In this document: piece after piece, positions 16,452 to 23,752 of the stretch | Layout: each line of letters begins with the position of its first letter | Numbering within the stretch: the first letter of the stretch is position 1 | Source: Companilactobacillus kimchiensis | GTDB lineage: Bacteria; Bacillota; Bacilli; Lactobacillales; Lactobacillaceae | Assembly (NCBI RefSeq): GCF_001438805.1 | Contig: NZ_JQCF01000016.1 | Span: forward strand, 1 to 47,776 | Reading direction: 5' to 3' | DNA length: 47,776 nucleotides | Program-made: the position numbers and the translations under genes | The notes under the pieces: model-generated | The model's database searches: none | Told to the model about the DNA's origin: nothing | What the model saw: the letters and a program-made list of their open reading frames with translations, nothing else

Positions 16452-16687
16452 AAAATTCACCTCTTGGCAAGTGGATTTAAAGTGTTTTAAAATCTTTAGT
16501 ATAAATATTTTACAAGGTAATTTATAAGAAATTAATTCATGTTTGTATAAGATTTTTATTAATTGTTGAGTATTTTATTATTTATATCTCAAATACCTAC
16601 TAATCAAATTACGAATTTTTCTAAAAATTAGTAAAAGCCAGTATTGACTGAGATAATCAGTTAATATTGTTTATAGGGGAATTTATA
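16452..16687. other. intergenic region with nested inverted repeats
   Basis: TACTAAT (16598-16604) pairs with ATTAGTA (16627-16633) around AATTTTT-CT-AAAAATT (16614-16629). Further on, ACTGA-GATAA-TCAGT (16647-16661) overlaps a -35-like TTGACT (16644-16649). These may regulate the small membrane gene at 16688; no clear -10 is seen. Confidence 0.4.
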
Positions 16688-16903
16688 ATGAGAAAAAAAT
16701 TGAGATTATTACTTATTTTATTATGGATCGTTATTATTGCGATTTTTATCATCGCCGGATTAACTAGTGGTTGGTGGTCACTGACACCAATTGTTGCCTA
16801 CAATCGTCCACAAGGACCTTTCGGTTGGTTATTTACCATTACACTTGTTTTATCTTTAATAGATTTCCTATACTATCATTTAATTAGTCCAAATAAAAAG
16901 TAG
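16688..16903 (+). CDS. small membrane protein of unknown function
   Basis: 71 residues with a basic N terminus (MRKKLR) and two hydrophobic helices (LLLILLWIVIIAIFIIAGL and WLFTITLVLSLIDFLYYHLI). The loop between contains SGWWSLTPIVAYNRPQGPFG. I do not recognise the family. Start: the ATG at 16688 has GGGGA 7 nt upstream; an in-frame TTG at 16667 would include that site. It stands alone between a lectin gene and a convergent alcohol dehydrogenase operon, and ends in its own terminator. Confidence 0.65.
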   Translation: MRKKLRLLLILLWIVIIAIFIIAGLTSGWWSLTPIVAYNRPQGPFGWLFTITLVLSLIDFLYYHLISPNKK

Positions 16904-16925
16904 CCTCTCACGAGACTACTTTTTA
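16895..16925 (+). terminator. terminator of the small membrane gene
   Basis: AAAAAGTAG pairs with CTACTTTTT around an inner TCTC-AC-GAGA. It overlaps the stop codon. Confidence 0.7.
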
Positions 16926-16939
16926 TTTGGTATTCAAAC

Positions 16940-17041
16940 CTATACTATTGTGTGCATAAAGTGTTTCATCACCAATACATCTGCCGCTTTACGATATGGT
17001 TGTAACATGAAATTCTCATTGAACTGATGAACATTAGCCAT
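16940..17041 (-). CDS. 33-residue ORF with strong ribosome site, probably truncated
   Basis: The peptide starts MANVHQFNENFMLQ, continues PYRKAADVLVMKHF and ends MHTIV. Its ATG is 9 nt after the stop of the alcohol dehydrogenase, with AGGAGAG in that gap, so it would be cotranscribed. The sequence looks like the N-terminal piece of a longer soluble protein cut off by later rearrangement, but I cannot name the parent. It is too short to be certain that it is expressed. Confidence 0.4.
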   Translation of the reverse strand: MANVHQFNENFMLQPYRKAADVLVMKHFMHTIV

Positions 17042-17050
17042 AATTCTCTC

Positions 17051-18091
17051 CTATTTATCACTAACAATCAATAATGATTTAATAGCTTCACGTTTATCCA
17101 TTGCTTCATAAGCAGCTTGGATTTCGTCTAACTTAAATCTCTTAGTAAAGACCTTGCCAGGATTGATTTCGCCTTTTAAAGCAGAATCTAATAAGATATT
17201 TTTATCATCAGTTGTAACTGAAGCAATCCCGCCACGAAGACCGGTATTTTTCCAGAATAAGTTATTAGTATTCATTTCTGCTTTTTGAGGTACGCCAACA
17301 CGACCAACAACTGCACCGGGACGTCCGACTTTAATAGCCGTATCAACCGATTGTTCGGTTCCAACACATTCAAGTACCGCATCTGCACCTGTTCCTGTTA
17401 GTTCCATAACTTTAGCAACCGCCTCATCACCACGTTCAGCAATGATATCTGTTGCCCCAAATTCTTTGGCTAATTTTTGTCTATCTTCGTGACGACTCAT
17501 GGCAATAATTCGTTTGGCACCAAGCAATTTGGCAGAGATAACTCCACTTAAACCGACTGCACCATCACCCATAACAACGACAGTGTCATTCGATTTAACT
17601 TCAGCACTAGTTGCAGCGTGGAATCCAGTTGCCATTACATCAGCCAAGGCCAAAAAATTATTTAACATTTCATCAGAATAATCTTCAGGCTGACCAGGAA
17701 TCTTTACCAAAGCCCAGTTAGCATTGGTAAATCTCAAATATTCACCTTGATAACCACCATTGCCACCAGCTTCTTTGTTCAAACAGTCACCATCAAAACC
17801 AGCCAAACAAGCCGCACAGTGGCCACAACCATGAGTAAACGGAGCAATTACAAAGTCACCAACTTTAACATCTTTAACTTCAGATCCAACGGATTCAATC
17901 ACACCAATTGCTTCATGACCCACAGTTGATCCAGATTCACGTTCAGAAATTCCACGATACCACCACAAATCGGAACCACAAACACAAGCCCGGATAATTC
18001 TAATAATGGCATCAGTGGGTTTTTGAATTTCTGGTTTGTCATATTCTCTGATTTCCATCTTACCTGGTTCAATAAAAGTTGCTGCTTTCAT
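17051..18091 (-). CDS. zinc-dependent alcohol dehydrogenase family protein
   Basis: 346 residues of the medium-chain MDR superfamily. Catalytic zinc ligands appear in VCGSDLW and GHEAIGVIE, the structural-zinc cysteines in CGHCAACLAGFDGDC, and the NAD(P) motif in VMGDGAVGLSG. It interconverts an alcohol or aldehyde; the substrate is unknown. A flavodoxin lies 21 nt upstream on the same strand, so the two are probably one transcription unit. The ribosome site GAGGAGA precedes the ATG. The downstream 33-residue ORF may be a remnant of the operon's third gene. Confidence 0.9.
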   Translation of the reverse strand: MKAATFIEPGKMEIREYDKPEIQKPTDAIIRIIRACVCGSDLWWYRGISERESGSTVGHEAIGVIESVGSEVKDVKVGDFVIAPFTHGCGHCAACLAGFDGDCLNKEAGGNGGYQGEYLRFTNANWALVKIPGQPEDYSDEMLNNFLALADVMATGFHAATSAEVKSNDTVVVMGDGAVGLSGVISAKLLGAKRIIAMSRHEDRQKLAKEFGATDIIAERGDEAVAKVMELTGTGADAVLECVGTEQSVDTAIKVGRPGAVVGRVGVPQKAEMNTNNLFWKNTGLRGGIASVTTDDKNILLDSALKGEINPGKVFTKRFKLDEIQAAYEAMDKREAIKSLLIVSDK

Positions 18092-18112
18092 AATTTACTA
18101 TCTCCTCAAATT

Positions 18113-18595
18113 TTAATTTAGTTCCTGAATCCAGTTTGATAATTTGGCCGTGGCCGACTTCTCATTACTCAAATCACCAGAAGTCATTCCTAATCCGGGG
18201 TTAACTTTCAAGCCATTCAACAATTTTTCAAAATCAGCTTCATACTTGTCATCGCTACCGGCACTCGTGTGAAATTGAGCAATTTTTCCATTAAAATCAC
18301 CTACTTGTTTCAAAAATGAACGAATCGGTGTTGCTACCTGTCCACTCCAAACTGGACTACCAACTAAAATTAAATCATAATCATCCAATTTAGAAATTTT
18401 ATTAACTTCTGGTAAATCACCTGATGCTATTTGTTGATTAGCAATCTCAGAAGTTTTATTCATATCATTTGAAAACGTATCAGCACTAACTTTTATTTCT
18501 TCAAGTTTGCTTTCAGTAATCTTTTGTAATAATTTTGCCATTCTGGTTGTTGTTCCTGACCAAGAATAATAAACAATCAATGTTTTTTCTGACAT
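18113..18595 (-). CDS. flavodoxin (cytosolic)
   Basis: 160 residues. The FMN phosphate loop is YYSWSGTTTRMA (9-20); the second and third FMN loops are GSPVWSGQVATPI and FHTSAGSDD. It has no signal peptide. Flavodoxins of this group (flavodoxin_4 type) carry electrons or act as NAD(P)H-linked reductases with small substrates. It is the first gene of a unit with the alcohol dehydrogenase 21 nt downstream. The start has AGGAG upstream. The 279-nt region upstream of it (18596-18874) contains dyads but no evident promoter. Confidence 0.85.
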   Translation of the reverse strand: MSEKTLIVYYSWSGTTTRMAKLLQKITESKLEEIKVSADTFSNDMNKTSEIANQQIASGDLPEVNKISKLDDYDLILVGSPVWSGQVATPIRSFLKQVGDFNGKIAQFHTSAGSDDKYEADFEKLLNGLKVNPGLGMTSGDLSNEKSATAKLSNWIQELN

Positions 18596-18874
18596 ATTAC
18601 TAACTCCTCTATTTAATTATTATTCACCAACTGAAACATTTATTTAAGAAAATAAATCGATTTCAAATTTATACTTGGCTAAATTTTTCTTCCATTATTT
18701 CAAGTATCTGTGAATCCAAAAACATGCCATATTTATTCCATAACTATCTTTTCTTAACTTACAAATACTATCTTACAAGCAAAAACTTTCCCAATCAATT
18801 CTAATGGCAACGGCAATTGATAAGTTTTACTTATTGATTAAAATGACAGAAATAACCAATTACTCAACTATTTA
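18596..18874. other. intergenic region with inverted repeats
   Basis: TACTTG (18672-18677) and CAAGTA (18701-18706) form a dyad with 23-nt spacing; ATCAATT (18794-18800) and AATTGAT (18815-18821) form another. On the minus strand a short frame (…GMFLDSQILEIMEEKFSQV, stop at the left) looks like the end of a lost gene. I see no definite promoter. Confidence 0.35.
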
Positions 18875-19189
18875 CTAATCATCCAAATGTTCTTCACGTG
18901 ATTTAAGGAATTTATCCATAGCTGATTCTAAATCTATCGATTGACTATCGGCCAAAGAACTTAACCACCAGATAGATTCAGCAATTTTATACTCCAAAGT
19001 TGGATCATTTGAATCGGTTGGCCAGCTACCCTCTTGCGCCATTATCAAACGTCCAACTAGACCGGCATCTGTCAAAAAAGCCAATGCATCCTGCTCTGGT
19101 GTCCAAGCATGACCATCTTGTTTTAACTCTAAGCGATGATATTTCTCTCTAATTTTACGTGAACGGTCTGTTAATTCATTGATGTCCAT
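18875..19189 (-). CDS. MazG-like protein
   Basis: 104 residues. The pattern KIREKYHRLELKQDG, WTPEQDALAFLTDAGLVGRL and ESIWWLSSLAD matches small MazG-like proteins of lactobacilli, all-alpha relatives of nucleotide pyrophosphohydrolases. The acidic EExxE metal site of active MazG is not evident, so enzymatic activity is uncertain. Start: the ATG at 19189 has GGAGGA 6 nt upstream; an upstream in-frame ATG (19219) lies inside the terminator of the next gene. It is monocistronic after a terminator at 19207-19239. Confidence 0.75.
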   Translation of the reverse strand: MDINELTDRSRKIREKYHRLELKQDGHAWTPEQDALAFLTDAGLVGRLIMAQEGSWPTDSNDPTLEYKIAESIWWLSSLADSQSIDLESAMDKFLKSREEHLDD

Positions 19190-19206
19190 AATAATTCCTC
19201 CATAAA

Positions 19207-19239
19207 AAAACATAGACATCGTAATAATGACTATGTTTT
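19207..19239 (-). terminator. terminator of the cytochrome b5-like gene
   Basis: AAAACATAG (19207-19215) pairs with CTATGTTTT (19231-19239), with a T-run on the minus strand. It separates the cytochrome b5-like gene from the MazG-like gene. Confidence 0.7.
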
Positions 19240-19246
19240 TACTAAT

Positions 19247-19480
19247 CTATTTTAATTTTCCAACTTCAGTTAATTTTGCTAAAACTGAGTGCTTATTTGG
19301 TGATTTTTTAATTGCTTCTGACAAATCTTTTCCCGCCACGTTACCATGGTGCTTACCATCAGCCCAAGGTTCAACGTCAGTCACATCATAAACGATACCA
19401 TCAATTGCGACATAAGCTGGTTTGCCATTTTCGCCGTTATATTCCTTCAATTCCTCAAGAGTAATTTGCTTGTCTGCCAT
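19247..19480 (-). CDS. cytochrome b5-like heme/steroid-binding protein
   Basis: 77 residues, with ITLEELKEYNGENGKPAYVAIDGIVYDVTDVEPW, the typical opening of the Cyt-b5 fold, then WADGKHHGNVAGKDLSEAIKKS and NKHSVLAKL. Heme ligands would be His in KHHGN (in place of the classical HPGG) and in NKHSV. It has no signal peptide or membrane segment, so it is probably cytosolic. Its redox partner is unknown; nearby nitroreductase, flavodoxins and ferric-reductase-like protein are candidates. It may bind a steroid-like ligand instead of heme. Confidence 0.82.
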   Translation of the reverse strand: MADKQITLEELKEYNGENGKPAYVAIDGIVYDVTDVEPWADGKHHGNVAGKDLSEAIKKSPNKHSVLAKLTEVGKLK

Positions 19481-19637
19481 ATTAATAACCTCTTTCGTAT
19501 AATTTTTCTTATAACAAGTTAATTATGACACGTTTCATCAAAAAGATTCGCCTTTAATGCTTTTAAATTAATAATGCAACCGCATACAAAAAGGATTATG
19601 ATTTAACCATAGTCAAAATCATGGAGGTTTTAATAGT

Positions 19638-20096
19638 ATGGAAACTTTTGAAATGATTCAATCACGTAAAGCAATTCGCGAGTATTCCGGACAGATCACT
19701 GACGAGCAATTAAATAATATTTTGATTGCCGCCAATGCGGGATCAGCTGGCATGAATGAATTTGAAAACTATCGTCTAACCGTTATTCAAAAACCAGAAA
19801 TTTTATCACAATTGACTGGGATCTATGGTGCTCCAACTGTTATCGTCGTTTCATCCACAGATGACAATGTTATGGCCGGAAATTCAGCTGGAACAATCGT
19901 TCACGGTATGGAATTAGAAGCTGAAAACCAAGGACTTGGTGCTAATTATAATATGGCTTGCCTCGGTTCAATTCCTGTTGGTGTTGTTCCTGATGCCTTC
20001 CAACCAATCTTTGCCATAACGCTTGGTCAAACAACTGAAAAATTCACTCACAGAGAAATTCCTTTAGACAAATTTAAAACGAATTTTGTTAAATAA
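19638..20096 (+). CDS. nitroreductase-family protein (short)
   Basis: 152 residues, N-terminal signature MIQSRKAIREYSGQITDEQL with the FMN-contacting RKAIR(E/D)(Y/F) motif, and a C-terminal IPLDKFKT. It is shorter than the typical nitroreductase (about 200 residues), lacking part of the helical cap, as in the small TM1586/YbdK-like subgroup. It probably forms an FMN-dependent homodimer that reduces nitro, quinone or other electrophiles. The ribosome site TGGAGG is 9 nt before the ATG. It diverges from the cytochrome b5-like gene and has its own terminator. Confidence 0.82.
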   Translation: METFEMIQSRKAIREYSGQITDEQLNNILIAANAGSAGMNEFENYRLTVIQKPEILSQLTGIYGAPTVIVVSSTDDNVMAGNSAGTIVHGMELEAENQGLGANYNMACLGSIPVGVVPDAFQPIFAITLGQTTEKFTHREIPLDKFKTNFVK

Positions 20097-20112
20097 TTGC
20101 CATCATTAATCG

Positions 20113-20156
20113 CTATTCTGCATCATTTCATATAAAATAATGCAGAATAGTTTTTT
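20113..20156 (+). terminator. terminator of the nitroreductase gene
   Basis: CTATTCTGCAT (20113-20123) pairs with ATGCAGAATAG (20140-20150), followed by TTTTTT. Confidence 0.9.
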
Positions 20157-20172
20157 ATATGGAGAAAATATT

Positions 20173-20724
20173 ATGGATAAACCAATCGTTGCAATGGAAA
20201 TAACTGTCAAATTACTGGATTACAAACCATCATCTTGGCGAAAACTTATCGTTCCTATCACCTTGCGTTATGATCAACTGCATGTCTTAATCCAGTTAGC
20301 TTTTGGCTGGAAAAATTCACATCTATATTCATTCATGCCCAAACATACAGATATTGAATATCTAGATTATGTTGATGAACTAGAAGATTATTACAATACA
20401 CGTCCTCTAGCAGCTAATGAATATTATCCATATCAAGACCTGGTCAATGATTCTGTAACTTATACTTATGATTTCGGAGCCGACTGGCGTCATCAAATCA
20501 CATTAAAACGTACTTTAACTTTTGACGAATTACAAAACCAGCCTTTACCAAGTTGTACCTTAGGTAGCGGTGGAACTCGTGATGAATTCGGTGAAGATCC
20601 TGAACAAATCACCATTCCCTACAACCACAAAAATATCAATCAGATGTTTGAACTGTGGGCCCGTGCTGGTGAACAGATGATCATTGCCGACGATATTGGA
20701 CTGCAAGATCATTTTAAAGAATAA
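20173..20724 (+). CDS. plasmid pRiA4b ORF-3-like protein
   Basis: 183 residues: an ITVKLLDYKPSSWRKLIVPITLRYDQLHVLIQLAFGWKNSHLYSF opening and YTYDFGADWRHQITLKR, the DFG-x-W-x-H motif of the pRiA4b ORF-3 / IS1096 passenger family. Family function is unknown; members occur in plasmids, insertion elements and chromosomes. Here no transposase, terminal repeat or plasmid gene is nearby. Start: the ATG at 20173 has GGAGAAA 7 nt upstream; the in-frame upstream ATG (20140) overlaps the preceding terminator. It is monocistronic with a terminator. Confidence 0.8.
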   Translation: MDKPIVAMEITVKLLDYKPSSWRKLIVPITLRYDQLHVLIQLAFGWKNSHLYSFMPKHTDIEYLDYVDELEDYYNTRPLAANEYYPYQDLVNDSVTYTYDFGADWRHQITLKRTLTFDELQNQPLPSCTLGSGGTRDEFGEDPEQITIPYNHKNINQMFELWARAGEQMIIADDIGLQDHFKE

Positions 20725-20767
20725 AAGAAACTGGAATCTCTTAATCAAAGGGATTCCAGTTTCTTTT
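20723..20767. terminator. bidirectional terminator
   Basis: AAAAGAAACTGGAATC pairs with GATTCCAGTTTCTTTT, between the convergent ORF-3-like gene and SDR gene. Confidence 0.88.
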
Positions 20768-21434
20768 ATTTAAATTCTGACCCAGAAACATTTTCTGGAT
20801 AAAATGCTTCAGTTTTATCTCGTTGCATTAATAGTTTCCAATAACTTTGGGCAATCTTTGCTGGCGCCATTTCAACAGAACTCCCTATCAATCCTTGGAT
20901 AGTCACTAGTCCAACAAAAATATCCTGACTAGCCACTTGTTCATGCAAAGTATACGCATAACTACGCAAAGCGGCTTTGGTTAAAGATAATGTTGAAGCT
21001 TTTGCCGATGGACAAATAGCTGCTCCGCCACCTGTAAAAATAATTGAACGTTTCAATTTGGGATTAGTTTGTTTGATGAAGGCTTTTGATGAAACGATGG
21101 CACTCAAAACATTGGTCTTAAAAATATCATTGATCAAATCAGCATTACTTGCTAATGGATCATCCAAATGTTTATTACCAACATTGAAAACTAAATGAGT
21201 CAATCCATCATCTTTGGCAGCTATCTCTGTCATCATTTTGGTCACTGCTTCAAAATCATTTACATCACAGACATAATTTGTTGTCGAAATATTTTGACTA
21301 ATTAATTCTTTAGTTGCCATGTCCAGCATAGCTTGATTTCTTGAAACTAAAATTATCCGCTGACCTTTTTGACCATAGAGTTTGGCCACTTCGAATCCCA
21401 CTCCATTATCTGATCCAATCACAATTGTCGACAT
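20766..21434 (-). CDS. SDR-family protein lacking the catalytic tyrosine
   Basis: 222 residues with a Rossmann start MSTIVIGSDNGVGFEVAKLYG and NVGN in place of NNAG. The active-site stretch reads AAICPSAKASTLSLTKAALRSYAY, so the lysine of YxxxK is present (in SLTKAAL) but the tyrosine position is occupied by another residue. It is probably a divergent SDR, either a reductase with altered chemistry or a NAD(P) sensor. The ribosome site is AGGAGG. A putative promoter TTCAAA-N17-TAGCAT is upstream in the minus strand. The gene before it is a hydrolase remnant (21496-21639). Confidence 0.78.
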   Translation of the reverse strand: MSTIVIGSDNGVGFEVAKLYGQKGQRIILVSRNQAMLDMATKELISQNISTTNYVCDVNDFEAVTKMMTEIAAKDDGLTHLVFNVGNKHLDDPLASNADLINDIFKTNVLSAIVSSKAFIKQTNPKLKRSIIFTGGGAAICPSAKASTLSLTKAALRSYAYTLHEQVASQDIFVGLVTIQGLIGSSVEMAPAKIAQSYWKLLMQRDKTEAFYPENVSGSEFK

Positions 21435-21495
21435 ACTTAACCTCCTAAACTATCTATCGCTTATGCTACACGGTTCGGTTTAGAATTTGAAATCA

Positions 21496-21639
21496 TTAAG
21501 CCCATTTATTAAGAATCAACTGTCCAATTTCTTACCAATGTGCTTCCAAAACAAAGTGACTGCCATCGATCAAATGAACTTTGGTATCCTTATCATCTTT
21601 AACAAAAGCTTGCACCTTGATAAATAAATTTTGGATCAT
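21496..21639 (-). pseudogene. C-terminal remnant of an alpha/beta-hydrolase
   Basis: The frame reads MIQNLFIKVQAF, VKDDKDTKVHLIDGSHFVLEAHW, stop (TAA, 21532-21534), then EIGQLILNKWA, stop. The pattern KVHLIDGSHFVLEAHW(x)EIGQLI is the end of an epoxide-hydrolase-like alpha/beta-hydrolase, with the catalytic His in GSHFVLE. One change (CAA to TAA, inferred) interrupts the tail. The first two-thirds of the gene, including the catalytic nucleophile, is missing; it is a decaying fragment. A GGAG happens to precede the internal ATG. Confidence 0.72.
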
Positions 21640-21670
21640 TTTTACTCCAGACTATTAAAATTTTGCAACA

Positions 21671-21711
21671 AAAAATGACAGTAAACTCAAGAACCAGTTG
21701 CTGTCATTTTT
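21671..21711 (-). terminator. terminator of the DUF2798 gene
   Basis: AAAAATGACAG (21671-21681) pairs with CTGTCATTTTT (21701-21711). Confidence 0.82.
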
Positions 21712-21733
21712 ATTTGTAGCAAATAAATAATTT

Positions 21734-22243
21734 TTAAACTTCTTCTTCGATTGTTTCTGTTTCTTCATTTTTAACTGCTGCGACTTTTTGCATTTTACCT
21801 AAAACTCCACGAGCAATTGGTCCAACAATCAACAATTGCAATGGTAAAGCAACTATCAAGTTAAAAATCCAAGTATGACCGTAAGTAGCTAAGATATGTC
21901 CTCCAGCTAATTTACCTTCGACAGCAATTCCGAAGAATGACATCAAAGTTACCATTCCTAGAACCATCAAAACTGAAATTGTGATTCCGATTAAAACAAC
22001 ATTTTTCTTCATATAATCATTGATAATATATTTGAAAGCCAATCCTTTAGCAATTGGTCCAACAACTAATAGATCCAATACAATGGCTACTCCAAGGCCA
22101 AGTGGATAGGCCTTTAAAATTGCCAAAACTAATCCTGCACTCAAACCTTGTGCCATAGCGACATTATAGCCTGTCATTACAAGCACCATCAATCCGGCCA
22201 TAATGGCAGTGAATACTACTTCTTCTTTTAAATTACGTGGCAT
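21734..22243 (-). CDS. DUF2798-family four-helix membrane protein
   Basis: 169 residues made of two similar halves. Each half has two membrane helices and ends with a short motif: PLGLGVAIVLDLLVVGPIAKGL in half one, NLIVALPLQLLIVGPIARGV in half two. This is the DUF2798 repeat, of unknown function. The C terminus is acidic (EETETIEEEV) and probably cytosolic. A structured repeat element (22304-22470) is oriented the same way 60 nt upstream of the ATG, so it would sit in the leader if transcription starts further upstream. It is monocistronic. Confidence 0.82.
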   Translation of the reverse strand: MPRNLKEEVVFTAIMAGLMVLVMTGYNVAMAQGLSAGLVLAILKAYPLGLGVAIVLDLLVVGPIAKGLAFKYIINDYMKKNVVLIGITISVLMVLGMVTLMSFFGIAVEGKLAGGHILATYGHTWIFNLIVALPLQLLIVGPIARGVLGKMQKVAAVKNEETETIEEEV

Positions 22244-22303
22244 ATATTTATATACTCTCCTATATTTTGAATCTTTCTTATGTTTTGTTTAGTTGTTTAA
22301 GAA

Positions 22304-22470
22304 TGCCACTCTCCGCAAGGAAGAAAAAAGTTGGCTGGAACATAGCAGGGCACAACTTGGAGCCTCTTTTCAAGAGCCTTCAAGCTTGGCCTTTTACTAA
22401 TCCGACAAAACCGGTCGAATAAGTAAAATCTCGCTATTGAGCCATTTTTTCTTCTTTACTCCGAGCTAGG
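22304..22470 (-). repeat. structured intergenic element, copy 1
   Basis: One of five elements with the same fold (others at 22575, 31276, 31508, 45989). Outer stem: 22315-22336 with 22440-22459. Hairpin P3: 22392-22404 with 22416-22428. Conserved single-stranded pieces GGAGcAA/GGAGtAAA and GTTCCAG are seen on the minus strand. Very close in sequence to copy 5. It lies 60 nt upstream of the DUF2798 start in sense orientation. Confidence 0.8.
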
Positions 22471-22574
22471 TCTTTGTTTCTTTTGTTTTTGGTTGAAAAA
22501 TAATAATATTTTCCTACGTTTAATAGATTTAATAATAATCTCTATTCATCAATAAATCTCAACCAACAAATACA
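22471..22574. other. spacer between two back-to-back structured elements
   Basis: AT-rich, 104 nt. TTGGTTGA (22489-22496) and TCAACCAA (22559-22566) are inverted at its edges. No coding frame; no clear promoter. Confidence 0.5.
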
Positions 22575-22736
22575 CTAGCCTGGAGCAAGAATAAAAATCG
22601 GCTCAGTGTTGAAATTGTTCTTAGTGGGGAACCCGCTTAGAACAAGGCCGAGCTTGAAGACTTTCGTCGAAGACAAAAAGCTCCAAGTCGCGCCCAACAC
22701 GTTCCAGTCGAATTTTAATTCTTTCGGAAGGCGGCA
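22575..22736 (+). repeat. structured intergenic element, copy 2
   Basis: Outer stem 22585-22603 with 22708-22722; P2 GTGTTG (22606-22611) with CAACAC (22695-22700); P3 22615-22628 with 22632-22645. It begins CTAGCCTGGAGC and ends GGAAGGCGGCA. It lies back to back with copy 1 and points toward the 3' end of the AKR gene at 22842. Confidence 0.82.
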
Positions 22737-22841
22737 AAAAAACAACAAAACTAAGAAAGATCATTCTTAATCACAGAGTTTCAATATATCACGTTAAAAT
22801 TTTATTCATAAGTTACAATTTGATTACATTTTATATAGCGA

Positions 22842-23708
22842 TTACATTTTTCCGCCAAAAACAGGATACAAACTAGCATCACCATAATCCATTTTATCTA
22901 AAGCAGCTAAACTTCTCATATCTTCAGCTGAAATTTCAAAATCGATGTCGGCATTAGATTTCATATGATCAATATTTCCAGTCTTAGGCAAAACGACTAC
23001 ATTTAATTGCCAATCAAAACGAATGCACAATTGAGGCACACTGACATTATATTTGGCAGCCATCTTCTTAATAACTTCATTGTTCATCGCAGCACCGTGA
23101 GCAATTGGTGAAAAGGCTTCGACAACAATGCCATTGTCTTGTGAATATTTAATAAGATCCATGGGGGTCTCACCAATATGGATTTGGATTTGGTTGACAG
23201 CTGGTTTGGTATCACTATTCTTGATCAAGTTGTCCAAATCTTCTTTTTCAAAACTAGAAACACCAATAGTCTTTAACTTACCAGCTTTGACGGCATCTTC
23301 CATTGCACGCCAAGTTTCCAAATTGCCTTCAAAATGACGATCTTTGGATTGGTTAACTTCAGCCCAAGGTTGAGGATTATGAATAATCATCATATCCAAA
23401 TAATCCAAACCCATCTTGCTTAAAGTATCATCAATCGATTTTTTAGCTTCATCATAATTTTTAATTTCAGCAGCAACCTTGGAATTAACAAAAATATTTT
23501 CACGTGAAACATCGGCTTTACGCACACCCTCACCAACACCACGTTCATTGCCATAAGCTTGAGCAGTATCGATATGACGATAACCAACTTTAACTGCATC
23601 TTCAACGGCCGTAGCTACTTTATTGTCAGGAATTTCCCAAACACCAAGCGCTAACTTAGGGATTTTGATTCCATTATTCATTGTAAAAGTTTCATCATAA
23701 ACTGACAT
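22842..23708 (-). CDS. aldo/keto reductase
   Basis: 288 residues, (beta/alpha)8 barrel of the AKR family. The catalytic tetrad is visible: Asp and Tyr in HIDTAQAYGNE, Lys in FVNSKV, His in MMIIHNP. The C terminus has the NADPH motif VVLPKTGNIDH. It reduces aldehydes or ketones with NAD(P)H; the substrate is unknown. Start: the ATG at 23708 is preceded by AGGAGG (the in-frame TTG at 23723 includes that site). It is third in an operon with a sugar acetyltransferase (24503-25048) and an SDR (23753-24502). Confidence 0.9.
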   Translation of the reverse strand: MSVYDETFTMNNGIKIPKLALGVWEIPDNKVATAVEDAVKVGYRHIDTAQAYGNERGVGEGVRKADVSRENIFVNSKVAAEIKNYDEAKKSIDDTLSKMGLDYLDMMIIHNPQPWAEVNQSKDRHFEGNLETWRAMEDAVKAGKLKTIGVSSFEKEDLDNLIKNSDTKPAVNQIQIHIGETPMDLIKYSQDNGIVVEAFSPIAHGAAMNNEVIKKMAAKYNVSVPQLCIRFDWQLNVVVLPKTGNIDHMKSNADIDFEISAEDMRSLAALDKMDYGDASLYPVFGGKM

Positions 23709-23752
23709 AAATATCCTCCTCAAATTCTAATCACATCCATTATAGATGTTGA

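Noticed and set aside
16667-16687. TTG start of the small membrane protein
   Set aside because: It places the GGGGA ribosome site inside the coding region; the ATG at 16688 is better.
20173-20724. pRiA4b ORF-3-like gene as evidence of an insertion sequence
   Set aside because: No transposase, terminal inverted repeats or target duplication flank it.
22304-22736. Structured elements as ordinary intrinsic terminators
   Set aside because: They have no T-run after the outer stem and contain several conserved internal hairpins.
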